Shown here: positions 24,008-32,317 of the stretch, one piece after another
How positions within the stretch are numbered: position 1 is the first letter of the stretch
How the letters are laid out: every line of letters starts with the position of its first letter
Source of the DNA: Nocardia sp. BSTN01
GTDB lineage: Bacteria > Actinomycetota > Actinomycetes > Mycobacteriales > Mycobacteriaceae
Reading direction: 5' to 3'
DNA length: 64,000 nucleotides
NCBI RefSeq assembly: GCF_015354405.1
Contig: NZ_JADKYP010000041.1
Location: 1-64,000, forward strand
Position numbers and translations under genes: made by a program
The notes under the pieces: model-generated
The model's input: the letters and a program-made list of their open reading frames with translations, nothing else
Told to the model about the DNA's origin: nothing
The model's database searches: none

Positions 24008-26149
24008 GTGAGCTGGGCCGAGGCTGTACCGAATCTACTGATCTGCCTGCGGGAGGGCCTCGAGGCGGGACTCGTGGTGACGATCCTGCTGGCTGCCGTG
24101 CGCAAGACGTCGACCCCGCAGCGCCCGGTCTCCTCGACCCCGGTCTGGCTCGGCCTGCTGGGGGCGGTATCGGTGGCGGCCAGCTTCGCGGCCGTGCTCA
24201 CCTACTCCACGAGCGTGCTCTCGAACTCCGGCCAGGAAATCGTCGGCGGCACCCTGAGCGTGATCGCGGTCGGACTGGTGACGGCGATGGTGTTCTGGAT
24301 GCGGCGCACCGCCGCGTCGCTGTCCGGTCAACTTCGCGGTGAGGTCGCCCGCGCCACCGCGATCGGGGCGGGCGCGCTGGCCATCACCGCCTTCATGGCC
24401 GTCGGGCGCGAGGGCCTGGAATCGACGCTGTTCGTCTGGACCGCCGTGAAGGCATCCGGCACTACGGTCGCACCGCTGGTCGGCGCCGCGCTCGGTTTCG
24501 CCGCCGCGGGGGTGCTGTGCTGGTTGCTGTACCGGCAGTCGGTGAAACTCAACCTCGGGGTGTTCTTCAACCGCACCGCGCTCGCGCTGATCGTGATCGC
24601 CGCCGGTGTGCTGTCCTACGGCCTGGGCGATCTGCAGGACGCCGGAATTCTGCCCGGTCGCCACTGGGTCGCCTTCGACCTGTCGGCGCATATCGATCCG
24701 AACTCCTGGTGGGTCTCGATCATCACCGGCATCACCGAACTCACCCCGCGGATGACCGTGCTGCAGGTGGTGGCGTGGGTGGTTTACCTGGCCGTGGTGA
24801 TACCCCTGTTCATCCGCGCCGGACGCCAGGCGCCCGCGAAGGCCCCCGCCACGGCGGCGCAGCCTGCGGTCGCAGCGACGGTGACTGCTACCGCTGCGGC
24901 GAGTGGCGGGGGCGCCGCACCGGCGTCAGCGGCTCCAGCCGACTGCGAGCACACGCCCGACTGGTGGGAGCGAATCGCCGGGCCGCGGCCGTTGCTGGTC
25001 GGGGCGGTGCTGGTGGTCGTTCCCGCCCTGGCCGCCGGGGTGGCGATCGCGCTACTGCCGTCGAGCGGCTCCGGTAAGGCGCAGGCGGTGTCGGTCACCG
25101 ACAGCTCATGTGCCGCGGAATGGAAGTCCGGACGGGCCGGGACGCAGACGTTCGAGGTGCAGAACAAGACGTCCAAGGCCGGGGAGATCAACCTGGTGAA
25201 CTCCGGCGGTGCGGTCGTCGGTGAGATCGAGACGATCGGCCCGGCCACCACCGCCAACCTGACCGCGACCTTGAGCAGCGGCAGCTACACCATGCAATGC
25301 TTGATGTCCGGTAAGCCGGTGACCTCGTCGGCGGCGGTGCAGGTCAGTGGCGAGGCGGGCGACACCCCGCCGGCCGTCAAACGCGTGACCGAGGACGATC
25401 TGCGCGGCCCCAACGACGCCTATCAGGCCTACGCCGCCGGCGTGCTGACCCGGCTCTCAGGCGCCGTCACCGCGATCGGCAACGATCTGCGTGGCGGCAA
25501 TATCGCTGCCGCACAAGCGGATTGGCTCAACACCCAGTTGGAATGGGAACGGGTCGGCGCCTCCTACAACAGTTTCGGCGACGCCGGCACCGCGGTCTCG
25601 GGTCTGCCCGACGGCCTGCCCGGCGGTGTGAACGATCCCGGATTCACCGGTCTGCACCGGCTGGAATACGGCCTGCGGCACGGACAGCGGCCCGAACAGC
25701 TGCTGCCGGTGGTCGATCGGCTCGGCGGCGATATCGCGAACATCCGGAACAACCTCGGCAGCGACGACCTCGCCGGTGATCCGAAGAATCTGCCGCTGCG
25801 CGCGCACGAAATCCTGGAAGACGCTCTGCGCGATCATATTTCGGGCATCGACGACGAGGGCGCGGGTGCGGCGTATGCGATGACGGTCGCCGATATCGAC
25901 GTGACCCGCGCGGTGCTCGATCAGCTCGGCCCGCTGATCGATCCGCGGGCGCCGCAACTACGCGCCACCCTGCGCACCCGCCTCGACGAGTTGCAGGCGG
26001 CCCTGCTCGCCACCCAGAACCACGGACAGTGGCAGTCGCCGGATCGGACCCCACCGGCCGCGCGGCAAGCCGTCAACGCGCGCCTCGGCGCCGCGCTCGA
26101 GGAACTCGCCAAGGTGCCGCGGTTGCTCGAAGTGCCGATCTCCCACTGA
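24008..26149 (+). CDS. efeUO: EfeU-EfeO fusion: FTR1 iron permease + EfeO/M75 iron-binding domains
   Basis: A 713-residue iron importer with two normally separate proteins joined. Residues 1-265 are the EfeU/FTR1 permease with seven TM helices and both REGLE motifs (CLREGLEAGLV and VGREGLESTLF). An Ala/Pro-rich linker and one further TM helix (about 330-352) follow. Next is a cupredoxin-like EfeO N-domain (about 365-455) and a C-terminal M75 domain with its HEILEDALRDH metal motif (about 600-610). I chose the GTG at 24008 because earlier in-frame ATGs lie within or upstream of the IdeR box; the transcript may be nearly leaderless. efeB follows after 37 bases. Confidence 0.87.
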   Translation: MSWAEAVPNLLICLREGLEAGLVVTILLAAVRKTSTPQRPVSSTPVWLGLLGAVSVAASFAAVLTYSTSVLSNSGQEIVGGTLSVIAVGLVTAMVFWMRRTAASLSGQLRGEVARATAIGAGALAITAFMAVGREGLESTLFVWTAVKASGTTVAPLVGAALGFAAAGVLCWLLYRQSVKLNLGVFFNRTALALIVIAAGVLSYGLGDLQDAGILPGRHWVAFDLSAHIDPNSWWVSIITGITELTPRMTVLQVVAWVVYLAVVIPLFIRAGRQAPAKAPATAAQPAVAATVTATAAASGGGAAPASAAPADCEHTPDWWERIAGPRPLLVGAVLVVVPALAAGVAIALLPSSGSGKAQAVSVTDSSCAAEWKSGRAGTQTFEVQNKTSKAGEINLVNSGGAVVGEIETIGPATTANLTATLSSGSYTMQCLMSGKPVTSSAAVQVSGEAGDTPPAVKRVTEDDLRGPNDAYQAYAAGVLTRLSGAVTAIGNDLRGGNIAAAQADWLNTQLEWERVGASYNSFGDAGTAVSGLPDGLPGGVNDPGFTGLHRLEYGLRHGQRPEQLLPVVDRLGGDIANIRNNLGSDDLAGDPKNLPLRAHEILEDALRDHISGIDDEGAGAAYAMTVADIDVTRAVLDQLGPLIDPRAPQLRATLRTRLDELQAALLATQNHGQWQSPDRTPPAARQAVNARLGAALEELAKVPRLLEVPISH

Positions 26150-26186
26150 CCATGCCGAACCACCGACCGACCAGTAAGGCTTCACG

Positions 26187-27422
26187 ATGAACGTCAGCCG
26201 CCGCCGCTTCCTCTCCGGCGCCGCCGCCGGTGCCGCCGGAACCGCGCTGACCGCGGGCATTCTCGCCGAGGGCGCCCGCCAGGACGCCGACGCCGCCACC
26301 GTGGGCACCCCGAAGGCCGAGGCGAGTTACCCCTTCCACGGCGAACATCAGGCCGGCATCCTCACCCCGGGACCGTCGGCGAAACAGAACGCCGCCTGTT
26401 TCGCCGCCTTCGACGTCACCACCACCCACCGCGCGGAACTGGCCGAGGCGATGAAGACCCTCACCGCGCGTGCCCGCTTCCTCACCGCCGGCGGCGCCCC
26501 GACCGATCTCGGCCTCGGCCAGCCGCCGTCCGACAGTGCGGTGCTCGGGCCGGAGGTGATCGCCGACGGGCTCACCGTCACCACCGGTGTGGGCGCGAGC
26601 CTGTTCGACGGCCGCTTCGGGCTGGCCGCGGCCAAACCCGCCAAACTCACGCCGATGCGGACCTTCCCCAACGACACCCCGGATCCGGCCTGGATGCACG
26701 GCGACCTGCTGATCCAGCTGTGCGCCCACCACCCCGACACGGTCCATCACGCGCTGCGCGACATCACCCGCCAGACCCGCGGCGCACTGCAGTTGCGCTG
26801 GAAGATCGACGGCTACAACTCCCCGCCGCGTCCCTCCGGCACCGGCCGGAACCTGTTGGGTTTCAAGGACGGAACGGCCAACCCGACCGGCGCCGACGCC
26901 GAATCGCTCATCTGGACCGACGGCGGCGGCGAACCCGAATGGACCCGCGGCGGCACCTACCAGGTGGTCCGGCTGATCCGGATGCTCGTCGAATTCTGGG
27001 ACCGGGTCTCGATCAACGAGCAGGAGAACATGTTCGGGCGCCGCCGTGACTCCGGCGCCCCGCTCGACGGCAATCAGGAATTCGACACCCCCGACTACGC
27101 CGCCGACCCGGAGGGCTCGGTCATCCCGCTGGATTCCCATATCCGGCTGGCGAATCCGCGTACCCCCGAAACCGCCCGTCAGCAACTGGTCCGCCGCTCC
27201 TACAACTACGACCTGGGCGTCGAGCGCAACGGCAACATGGCCTCGGGACACATCTTCACCTGCTTCCAGCGCGACGTCGCCCGCCAGTTCGAGGCCATCC
27301 AGACCCGGCTGATCAACGAACCCCTCACCGACTACGTCCAGCCCTTCGGCGGCGGCTACTTCTTCGCCCTGCCGGGCGTGCGTGACGAGAAGGATTGGTA
27401 CGCGCGGGCTTTGCTGAGCTGA
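26187..27422 (+). CDS. efeB: EfeB, Tat-exported DyP-type heme peroxidase
   Basis: A 411-residue dye-decolorizing-type peroxidase that oxidises ferrous iron for EfeUO uptake or handles heme. It begins with a twin-arginine signal (SRRRFLSGAAAG) ending in an Ala-rich stretch near residue 35. DyP signatures are GFKDGTANP with the distal Asp (about 228-236), the heme-ligand region in VIPLDSHIRLANPR (His about 319) and FGGGYFFALPGV at the C-terminus. It is third functional component of the EfeUOB system and is co-transcribed with efeUO. Confidence 0.94.
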   Translation: MNVSRRRFLSGAAAGAAGTALTAGILAEGARQDADAATVGTPKAEASYPFHGEHQAGILTPGPSAKQNAACFAAFDVTTTHRAELAEAMKTLTARARFLTAGGAPTDLGLGQPPSDSAVLGPEVIADGLTVTTGVGASLFDGRFGLAAAKPAKLTPMRTFPNDTPDPAWMHGDLLIQLCAHHPDTVHHALRDITRQTRGALQLRWKIDGYNSPPRPSGTGRNLLGFKDGTANPTGADAESLIWTDGGGEPEWTRGGTYQVVRLIRMLVEFWDRVSINEQENMFGRRRDSGAPLDGNQEFDTPDYAADPEGSVIPLDSHIRLANPRTPETARQQLVRRSYNYDLGVERNGNMASGHIFTCFQRDVARQFEAIQTRLINEPLTDYVQPFGGGYFFALPGVRDEKDWYARALLS

Positions 27423-27470
27423 GCGGTCCTGCGGCCGGAAGCGCCGCGCGGCACTCCCGGCCCGGACAGC

Positions 27471-28721
27471 CTAGGAACCCGCGGGAGTCGGCTGCGCCCC
27501 GGAAGACTCCGGCGTCGCGACCGCGGTCCTGCGGCCGAGCAGCAGCGTCACCACCGGGAACACCAGCAGACTGCACACGCCGCACAGCAACCCGACCGAC
27601 CAGAACGCGGAACCGCCGTCGAGCAGTGCGGCGGCCGCCGCGGTACCCGCCATCATCCCGCCGTACTGCACCGAATAGTTCAGTGCCAGAACGGTTCCGC
27701 GCGCATCCGGGCTGAGTTCACTGGCGAGGGTGGTCAGTGCGGACTGGCCGAAACCGACCGCGCCACCCCAGACGATCTGCACCACGATCGCCAGCACGAG
27801 CGATCCGGTCGAGAGCGAGAAGGCCAGCACCGACGCCGCGGCCACCAGCGCCGCCACCGCGATGACCCGTCGACGCCCGACGGCATCGGCAAGGCGGCCA
27901 CCGTAGATGTTGCCCACGACGCTCATCGCCCCGCCGCCGGCCAGCGCCAGCCCGACCCATCCGGTCGTCAGCCCGAAGTTGCTCGCGTAGAACAGTCCGC
28001 CGTTGGCGAACATGCCCTGCAGTCCCGCGGTCCACAGGAAGGTGCACAGCAACGTGAACAGCACCGCCGGATTGCCGAGTGCGGCGCGGAACTGCTGCGC
28101 GAAGATGGCCAGCGGCCCCGCGGGTGCGGTCGCGGCCGGCGCACTGTGCGGGACGAACCTGGTCAGCGGCACGAGCAACAGCGCCGCGGCGATGCCGATA
28201 CCCCAGAATGTCCACTCCCAGGACACGATTCCGGCCAGGAAGGCGCCCGCGGGCACCCCGAGCACCGAGGCGCCCATCATCGCGCCCACGATCACCCCGA
28301 TCGCGGCGCCCCGGCGTTCGGCCGCCACCGCACCGGAGACGAAGGCGAGGATGGCCGGCACCAGGATCGCGGCGCCCAGCCCGGAGATCGCGCGGAACAC
28401 GATGATCGCCGCGAACCCCGAGGAGAATCCGGTCAGTACCGTGCCGACCGCGAAGACGGTGAGTCCCGCGGTCATCAATCGCTTGCGCCCCCAGCGGTCC
28501 GAGAGCGGACCGAAGATCGGCGCGGCGATCATGTATGCCAGCGCGTAGGCGGTGACGAGCAGACCGCCGAGCCGGGGCGAGACGTGTACGGAGTGGGTGA
28601 TCTGCGGTGCCAGCGGCGAGACGACCAGCGCGTCCAGACCGACGAAACATCCGCAGATCGCCAGCACGGTGAGCCAGCGCCGCTCGGAGACGACGGCGGA
28701 ATCAGGTTCGGTCACGCTCAC
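27471..28721 (-). CDS. MFS transporter 1 (drug/metabolite efflux type)
   Basis: A 416-residue 12-TM major facilitator with the 12-TM drug:H+ antiporter features: GLDALVVSPLAP in TM1, the loop 2-3 motif FGPLSDRWGRKRLM (GxxxDRxGRR type), and ERRGAAIGVIVGAMMGASVLGVPAG in TM4-5. GTG at 28721 overlaps the stop of the P450 gene (GTGA), so the two form a coupled pair, as in small secondary-metabolite loci. It is clearly paralogous to the MFS protein at 42596-43828 on the other side of the polyketide synthase (shared GLDALVV, FGP-SDRWGR, LGNP/SNP-FWTAG and ELSP-ARGT blocks). Confidence 0.9.
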   Translation of the reverse strand: MSVTEPDSAVVSERRWLTVLAICGCFVGLDALVVSPLAPQITHSVHVSPRLGGLLVTAYALAYMIAAPIFGPLSDRWGRKRLMTAGLTVFAVGTVLTGFSSGFAAIIVFRAISGLGAAILVPAILAFVSGAVAAERRGAAIGVIVGAMMGASVLGVPAGAFLAGIVSWEWTFWGIGIAAALLLVPLTRFVPHSAPAATAPAGPLAIFAQQFRAALGNPAVLFTLLCTFLWTAGLQGMFANGGLFYASNFGLTTGWVGLALAGGGAMSVVGNIYGGRLADAVGRRRVIAVAALVAAASVLAFSLSTGSLVLAIVVQIVWGGAVGFGQSALTTLASELSPDARGTVLALNYSVQYGGMMAGTAAAAALLDGGSAFWSVGLLCGVCSLLVFPVVTLLLGRRTAVATPESSGAQPTPAGS

Positions 28722-29938
28722 CACTCCACCGGAAAAGTGTTGGGCCGCAGCGTGAGCAGGCCACTGGACCAGTCGATGTTCTCCGGCGTGACCGCCAGGC
28801 GCAGATTCGGCAGCCGCCGCGCGAGTGTCGCCAGCCCGATTTCCAGTTCCAGCCGTGCGAGTCCGGCGCCGGGGCAGAAGTGACTGCCGTGGCCGAAGGC
28901 GACGTGTTTGACGTCCTCGCGGGTGAGGTCGAGGCGGTCGGGTTCGGCGACGTGGCGGGTGTCGCGGCCGGCGGCGTGCATGATCGGGATGACGCCCTCG
29001 CCCGGACGCACGACGACGTCGCCGATTTCGAGCTCCTCGGTGGCGACCCGGATGAAACCGATTTCCGACGGTGGGGCGTAGCGCAGCAGTTCCTCCACCG
29101 CGTGCCGCACGACCTGGCGGTCGTCGACCTGATCGACCAGCAGCCGCCACTGATCCTGATGCCGCAGCACCATGAACGCGGCGCGGCTGAGCGCACTGAC
29201 CGTGGTGTCGTGCCCGGCGACGAGCAGATTGATCGTCAGCCAGACCAGTTCCTGTTCGGAGAGTCGGTCGCCGTCGTCGCGGGCGGTGATCAGATCCGAG
29301 AGCAGGTCCTCACCGAGCGCCTCTCGCCGCTGCGCGAGCAGGGAGACGACGTAGGCGGCGGATTCCTCACGCGCGGTGAGCCTTTCGTCGGCGGTGTGCG
29401 CGGTGATGCTGACCAGATGATCGGTCCAGCGCTGGATATCGGCGCGCCGTTCCCGCGAAGCGCCCAGCAGATCGGTGATCACCCAGATGGGCAGCAGGGC
29501 GGCGAAGTCGTGGTGCAGGTCGGCCGGGCGCGGTCCCGCCTCGAGCGCGTCGACCAGTTCGTCGGCGATCTCCTGAATGCGCGGGCGGATCTGCTCGGCG
29601 CGTTTGGGCGTGAACGCGGGCGAGATCAGCCGCCGCAAGCGCCGGTGGTCGGCGCCGTCCTGGCTGAGCAGATTGAAGGGGTTGTCGGCGAAGTCGGGAC
29701 CGTTGATCACGCGCGGCGCGCCCGGTTCCCGCAGGGCGGCGCGCGACAGCCGAGAATCTGACATAGCGGCCACCACCTCGTCGTAACCGGTCACCGCCCA
29801 GGCGGTGTCGCCGCTGGGTAACCGCACCTTGGCGACCGGGCACTGGGCGCGCAGTTCCGAGAATCGCTCCGGCGGTTCGCCGAGCGGTCCCAGCGGAAAC
29901 GGATAGTAGTCGAGCGTCTCGTCGATGGAATTCGACAT
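28718..29938 (-). CDS. Cytochrome P450
   Basis: A 406-residue soluble bacterial P450. The oxygen-binding I-helix motif is LLVAGHDTTVSAL (about 238-250), the ExxR motif is EELLRYAPP (about 281-289) and the heme-thiolate loop is FGHGSHFCPGAGLARLE with the Cys near residue 352. GHGSHFCPGA is usual for actinobacterial CYP105/107-like enzymes active on polyketides, terpenes or drugs, but no substrate can be assigned. It starts at ATG 29938 behind a purine-rich GGAGGGGGAAT. It is followed without gap by the MFS gene. It could tailor the polyketide from 33-42 kb, 4 kb away, but nothing links them directly. Confidence 0.93.
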   Translation of the reverse strand: MSNSIDETLDYYPFPLGPLGEPPERFSELRAQCPVAKVRLPSGDTAWAVTGYDEVVAAMSDSRLSRAALREPGAPRVINGPDFADNPFNLLSQDGADHRRLRRLISPAFTPKRAEQIRPRIQEIADELVDALEAGPRPADLHHDFAALLPIWVITDLLGASRERRADIQRWTDHLVSITAHTADERLTAREESAAYVVSLLAQRREALGEDLLSDLITARDDGDRLSEQELVWLTINLLVAGHDTTVSALSRAAFMVLRHQDQWRLLVDQVDDRQVVRHAVEELLRYAPPSEIGFIRVATEELEIGDVVVRPGEGVIPIMHAAGRDTRHVAEPDRLDLTREDVKHVAFGHGSHFCPGAGLARLELEIGLATLARRLPNLRLAVTPENIDWSSGLLTLRPNTFPVEW

Positions 29939-30012
29939 GGGGATTCCCCCTCCTGGATCGGAAAATGCGACGACGAATGGGAAGCTGCCTCGAACAGTGA
30001 GCGAAAAGATTT

Positions 30013-30034
30013 AAGTTCGATACTTGGCGAACTT
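30013..30034. promoter_or_regulatory. Inverted repeat in the P450 promoter region
   Basis: AAGTTCG-N8-CGAACTT is a perfect 7-bp inverted repeat about 75 bases upstream of the P450 start, in AT-rich DNA. It shares the half-site AGTTCGATA with the large repeat at 32204-32233. It could be an operator. Confidence 0.45.
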
Positions 30035-30052
30035 TCGAATACCAAGATAACA

Positions 30053-30082
30053 GCCGATCTTCGACGAGCACAAGAGATCGGC
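30053..30082. terminator. Possible terminator hairpin after the luxR gene
   Basis: GCCGATCT and AGATCGGC form a perfect 8-bp stem with a 14-base loop, 13 bases past the stop of the minus-strand LuxR gene and before the P450 promoter. The long loop makes this a weak call. Confidence 0.35.
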
Positions 30083-30094
30083 CCCGGCGAGTAC

Positions 30095-30832
30095 TCAGCC
30101 GGCGCGCGAGGCGATGGTCACCGTCGGCCGCAGGTACACGATCGCCTGCGCCCGGGTGCGCACGGACAGTTTCCGCAGGATGTTGGAGACGTGGAACTTC
30201 ACCGTCTTGTAGCTGACGTGCAGCACCTGGGCGATCTCGGCGTTGGACAGCCCGTCGGCGACCAGGATCAGGATCTCGTGCTCGCGCTGGGTCAGGCTGT
30301 CGAGGGCGGTGACCGGTTTGTGCGCCACCGCGGGGAGATACGGCGCGGTGGCGTCGAGGACCAGCCGGGTGATCGACGGTGACAACATGGCCTGGCCGCG
30401 CACCACCGCATCCACCGCGCTCACCAGGTCGACCGCACTCGAGCGCCGCGACACCAGCCCGCGCGCACCCGCCTGCAGATACCGCAGCAGCAGTTCGCTG
30501 TCGGTGCCCTCGGACACCACGACGACGCCGACCTCGCCGCCGGGGCGCACCGCGGTCAGGCGCTGCGTCAGGCCGGGCCCGTCCCAGCGCGGCGAGGGAC
30601 AGTGGTCGAGCACCACCACATCCGCCTTGTCGGCGGCCGCCATCTTCAGTGCCGCTTCGCTGTTGACCGCCGGTCCGACCCAGCCGACATCCGGCATTCC
30701 GCGCAGGACGGAGATCAGCCCGCTGCGCATGATCTGCTCGCCGCACACCACGAGAACCCGGGCACGACCCGAATCGCGTCCGTGGGCGTCGCCGAATTCC
30801 CTGGCCGTATTCGGTAGTTCGGTCACGGTCAT
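30095..30832 (-). CDS. LuxR/NarL-family regulator with degenerate receiver domain
   Basis: A 245-residue REC-HTH protein. The C-terminal GerE-type helix-turn-helix is canonical (LTQREHEILILVADGLSNAEIAQVLHVSYKTVKFHVSNILRKL, about 175-225). The N-terminal receiver (about 25-140) keeps an Asp at the phosphorylation position (D76 in VVVLDHC). It lacks the acidic pair that binds magnesium (VVCGEQ in place of the usual DDH) and the conserved Lys is not seen (ARGLVSR). It is probably controlled without phosphorylation, for example by ligand or protein binding. No histidine kinase is nearby. ATG at 30832 is preferred (GGGGG upstream); 30859 is an alternative. It lies between the P450 and LLM genes. 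Confidence 0.88.
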   Translation of the reverse strand: MTVTELPNTAREFGDAHGRDSGRARVLVVCGEQIMRSGLISVLRGMPDVGWVGPAVNSEAALKMAAADKADVVVLDHCPSPRWDGPGLTQRLTAVRPGGEVGVVVVSEGTDSELLLRYLQAGARGLVSRRSSAVDLVSAVDAVVRGQAMLSPSITRLVLDATAPYLPAVAHKPVTALDSLTQREHEILILVADGLSNAEIAQVLHVSYKTVKFHVSNILRKLSVRTRAQAIVYLRPTVTIASRAG

Positions 30833-31134
30833 CAAGGCCCCCAAATTTCCATGGGCCATGAATACAGTTGCAGGCCCGGCAGGTGACGAGAGGTATATCG
30901 GGATGCTCCTATCACAACTCGGGAACAAACCCGACAAATAACGCTAACACCTGGGGACCCTTGCGGCAATGTGAGATGGATTCACGCGGAGTGAAATTCG
31001 GGCGCAAACAATTCGCGAACCACAAAAGCCTGATTCGAACAGTAACCGGCGAAATACTTGACAAATCCGCAGCGCCGGGAAACCGCACGTAGAATCAATT
31101 GTTCGTCACTTGTGGAAGTACCCGGCAACGCGGC
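30833..31134. other. Intergenic region upstream of the luxR-type gene
   Basis: About 300 bases, noticeably AT-richer than average, between the LLM oxidoreductase stop and the LuxR start (same strand). It should hold the LuxR promoter. A TTGACA-like hexamer is present around 31059 on the plus strand. No gene is seen. Confidence 0.4.
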
Positions 31135-32121
31135 TCACCGCGGGGGCGCCAGGTCCCGCACGACCTGCACAACCGCCTCCGGCCCGCCGGCGAACAACTC
31201 GGGCGTCGACTGGATCATCAGCACCGGAGTGTCGACCCCGGCCTCGACGTAGAGCTGGATCTGCTCGCGGCAGCGTTCCGGGCTGCCGTGCACCAGGACG
31301 CCGTCCACCACATCATCGGAGATCGCCTCCCCCGCGCGCCGAAGATCGCCCGCCGCAACATGTTTGCGGACCTGCTCGACCTGATCGCCGCGCCCCAGCC
31401 ACTCGTGGAAGGCGCCGTAGGTCGGCCGGGTGAACAGATGGGTCAGCATTCGCCGGCCCGACTCGCGCGCGTAGTCGAGATCCTCGGTCGGGCAGACGAA
31501 AATGCGGGCGACCAGCTCCCCGCGGTCGCGATCGGCCCCGAGGCCGCGAATCACCGTCGAAATATCCTCGGCGGTGAGGAAATTGGTGATGGCGCCGGCG
31601 CCCTCCCGGAATCCGAGCCGCAACATGCCGGTCCGCAGTGCGCCGACCATGAGCTGCGGCGGAATCTGCGCCGGCCGGCCGAGTTCGAAATCCTCGATGG
31701 TGAAGGTGTCGAATCGCCCCGCCACCCGGCCGTGCTCGTAGGCGTGACGCAGGAACCGCAGCGTATCGCGCACCCGCCGATAGGGCTCGTCCATCGCGAT
31801 CCCGTTCATCCCGGTGACCAGCTGCGCCCCGGAGGATCCGATGCCCAGCACGACCCTACCGGGGGCGAGTTCGGCCAGCGCGGCGCCGGTCTGGGCGATG
31901 ACCGCGGGTCCGCGGGTGTACACCGGCACGACGGCGGTGCCCAGCCGCAGCGACGGCGAACCCCATGCCGCGGCGAGCACCAGCGGCGTGAAGGCATCCA
32001 CCCCGGCGTACTCCCCGGTCCACGCGTCGGTGTAACCGAGATCGGCCAGCTCGCCCAGTATTTCGCGATGGCGCGGGAGTGGGACGAACGGCAAGGGCAG
32101 GGTGATCCCGTAGCGGGACAT
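31135..32121 (-). CDS. LLM-class (luciferase-like) flavin/F420-dependent oxidoreductase
   Basis: A 328-residue TIM-barrel oxidoreductase of the bacterial luciferase-like superfamily. Typical segments are GYTDAWTGEYAGVDAFTPLVLAA, LRLGTAVVPVYTRGPAVIAQTGAALAEL (the cofactor-binding barrel strand with a non-prolyl turn), RVVLGIGSSG and the C-terminal VHGSPERCREQI. In Nocardia-type organisms many members use F420. The ATG at 32121 begins right at the first beta strand; upstream in-frame sequence is not protein-like. It is divergent from the beta-lactamase-like gene across a perfect inverted repeat, so the two probably share control. Confidence 0.88.
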   Translation of the reverse strand: MSRYGITLPLPFVPLPRHREILGELADLGYTDAWTGEYAGVDAFTPLVLAAAWGSPSLRLGTAVVPVYTRGPAVIAQTGAALAELAPGRVVLGIGSSGAQLVTGMNGIAMDEPYRRVRDTLRFLRHAYEHGRVAGRFDTFTIEDFELGRPAQIPPQLMVGALRTGMLRLGFREGAGAITNFLTAEDISTVIRGLGADRDRGELVARIFVCPTEDLDYARESGRRMLTHLFTRPTYGAFHEWLGRGDQVEQVRKHVAAGDLRRAGEAISDDVVDGVLVHGSPERCREQIQLYVEAGVDTPVLMIQSTPELFAGGPEAVVQVVRDLAPPR

Positions 32122-32203
32122 GACAACCAACTCCACTTCATCTGCGTCGACGACAGCTCGGGCGAGGGGAATTCTCCGGCGCGAATTCAGCACCGGCACA
32201 ACA

Positions 32204-32233
32204 TAGTTCGATAGTTGTACATCTATCGAACTA
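32204..32233. promoter_or_regulatory. Perfect 11-bp inverted repeat in divergent promoter region
   Basis: TAGTTCGATAG and CTATCGAACTA are exact reverse complements separated by 8 bases. They are centred between the LLM oxidoreductase (minus) and the beta-lactamase-like gene (plus), in locally AT-rich DNA. The length and perfection argue strongly for an operator bound by a dimeric repressor. No regulator gene adjoins it, so the LuxR-type protein at 30.1 kb or one of the ArsR proteins at 42-45 kb are candidates. Confidence 0.7.
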
Positions 32234-32317
32234 AAGCTACTATTCACGGTGTCGGCTGGCAAGAATCTCGCCGAAAATTCTCTTCTCCGCACTCCGGAAA
32301 CAGGCAGGGGCCACATC

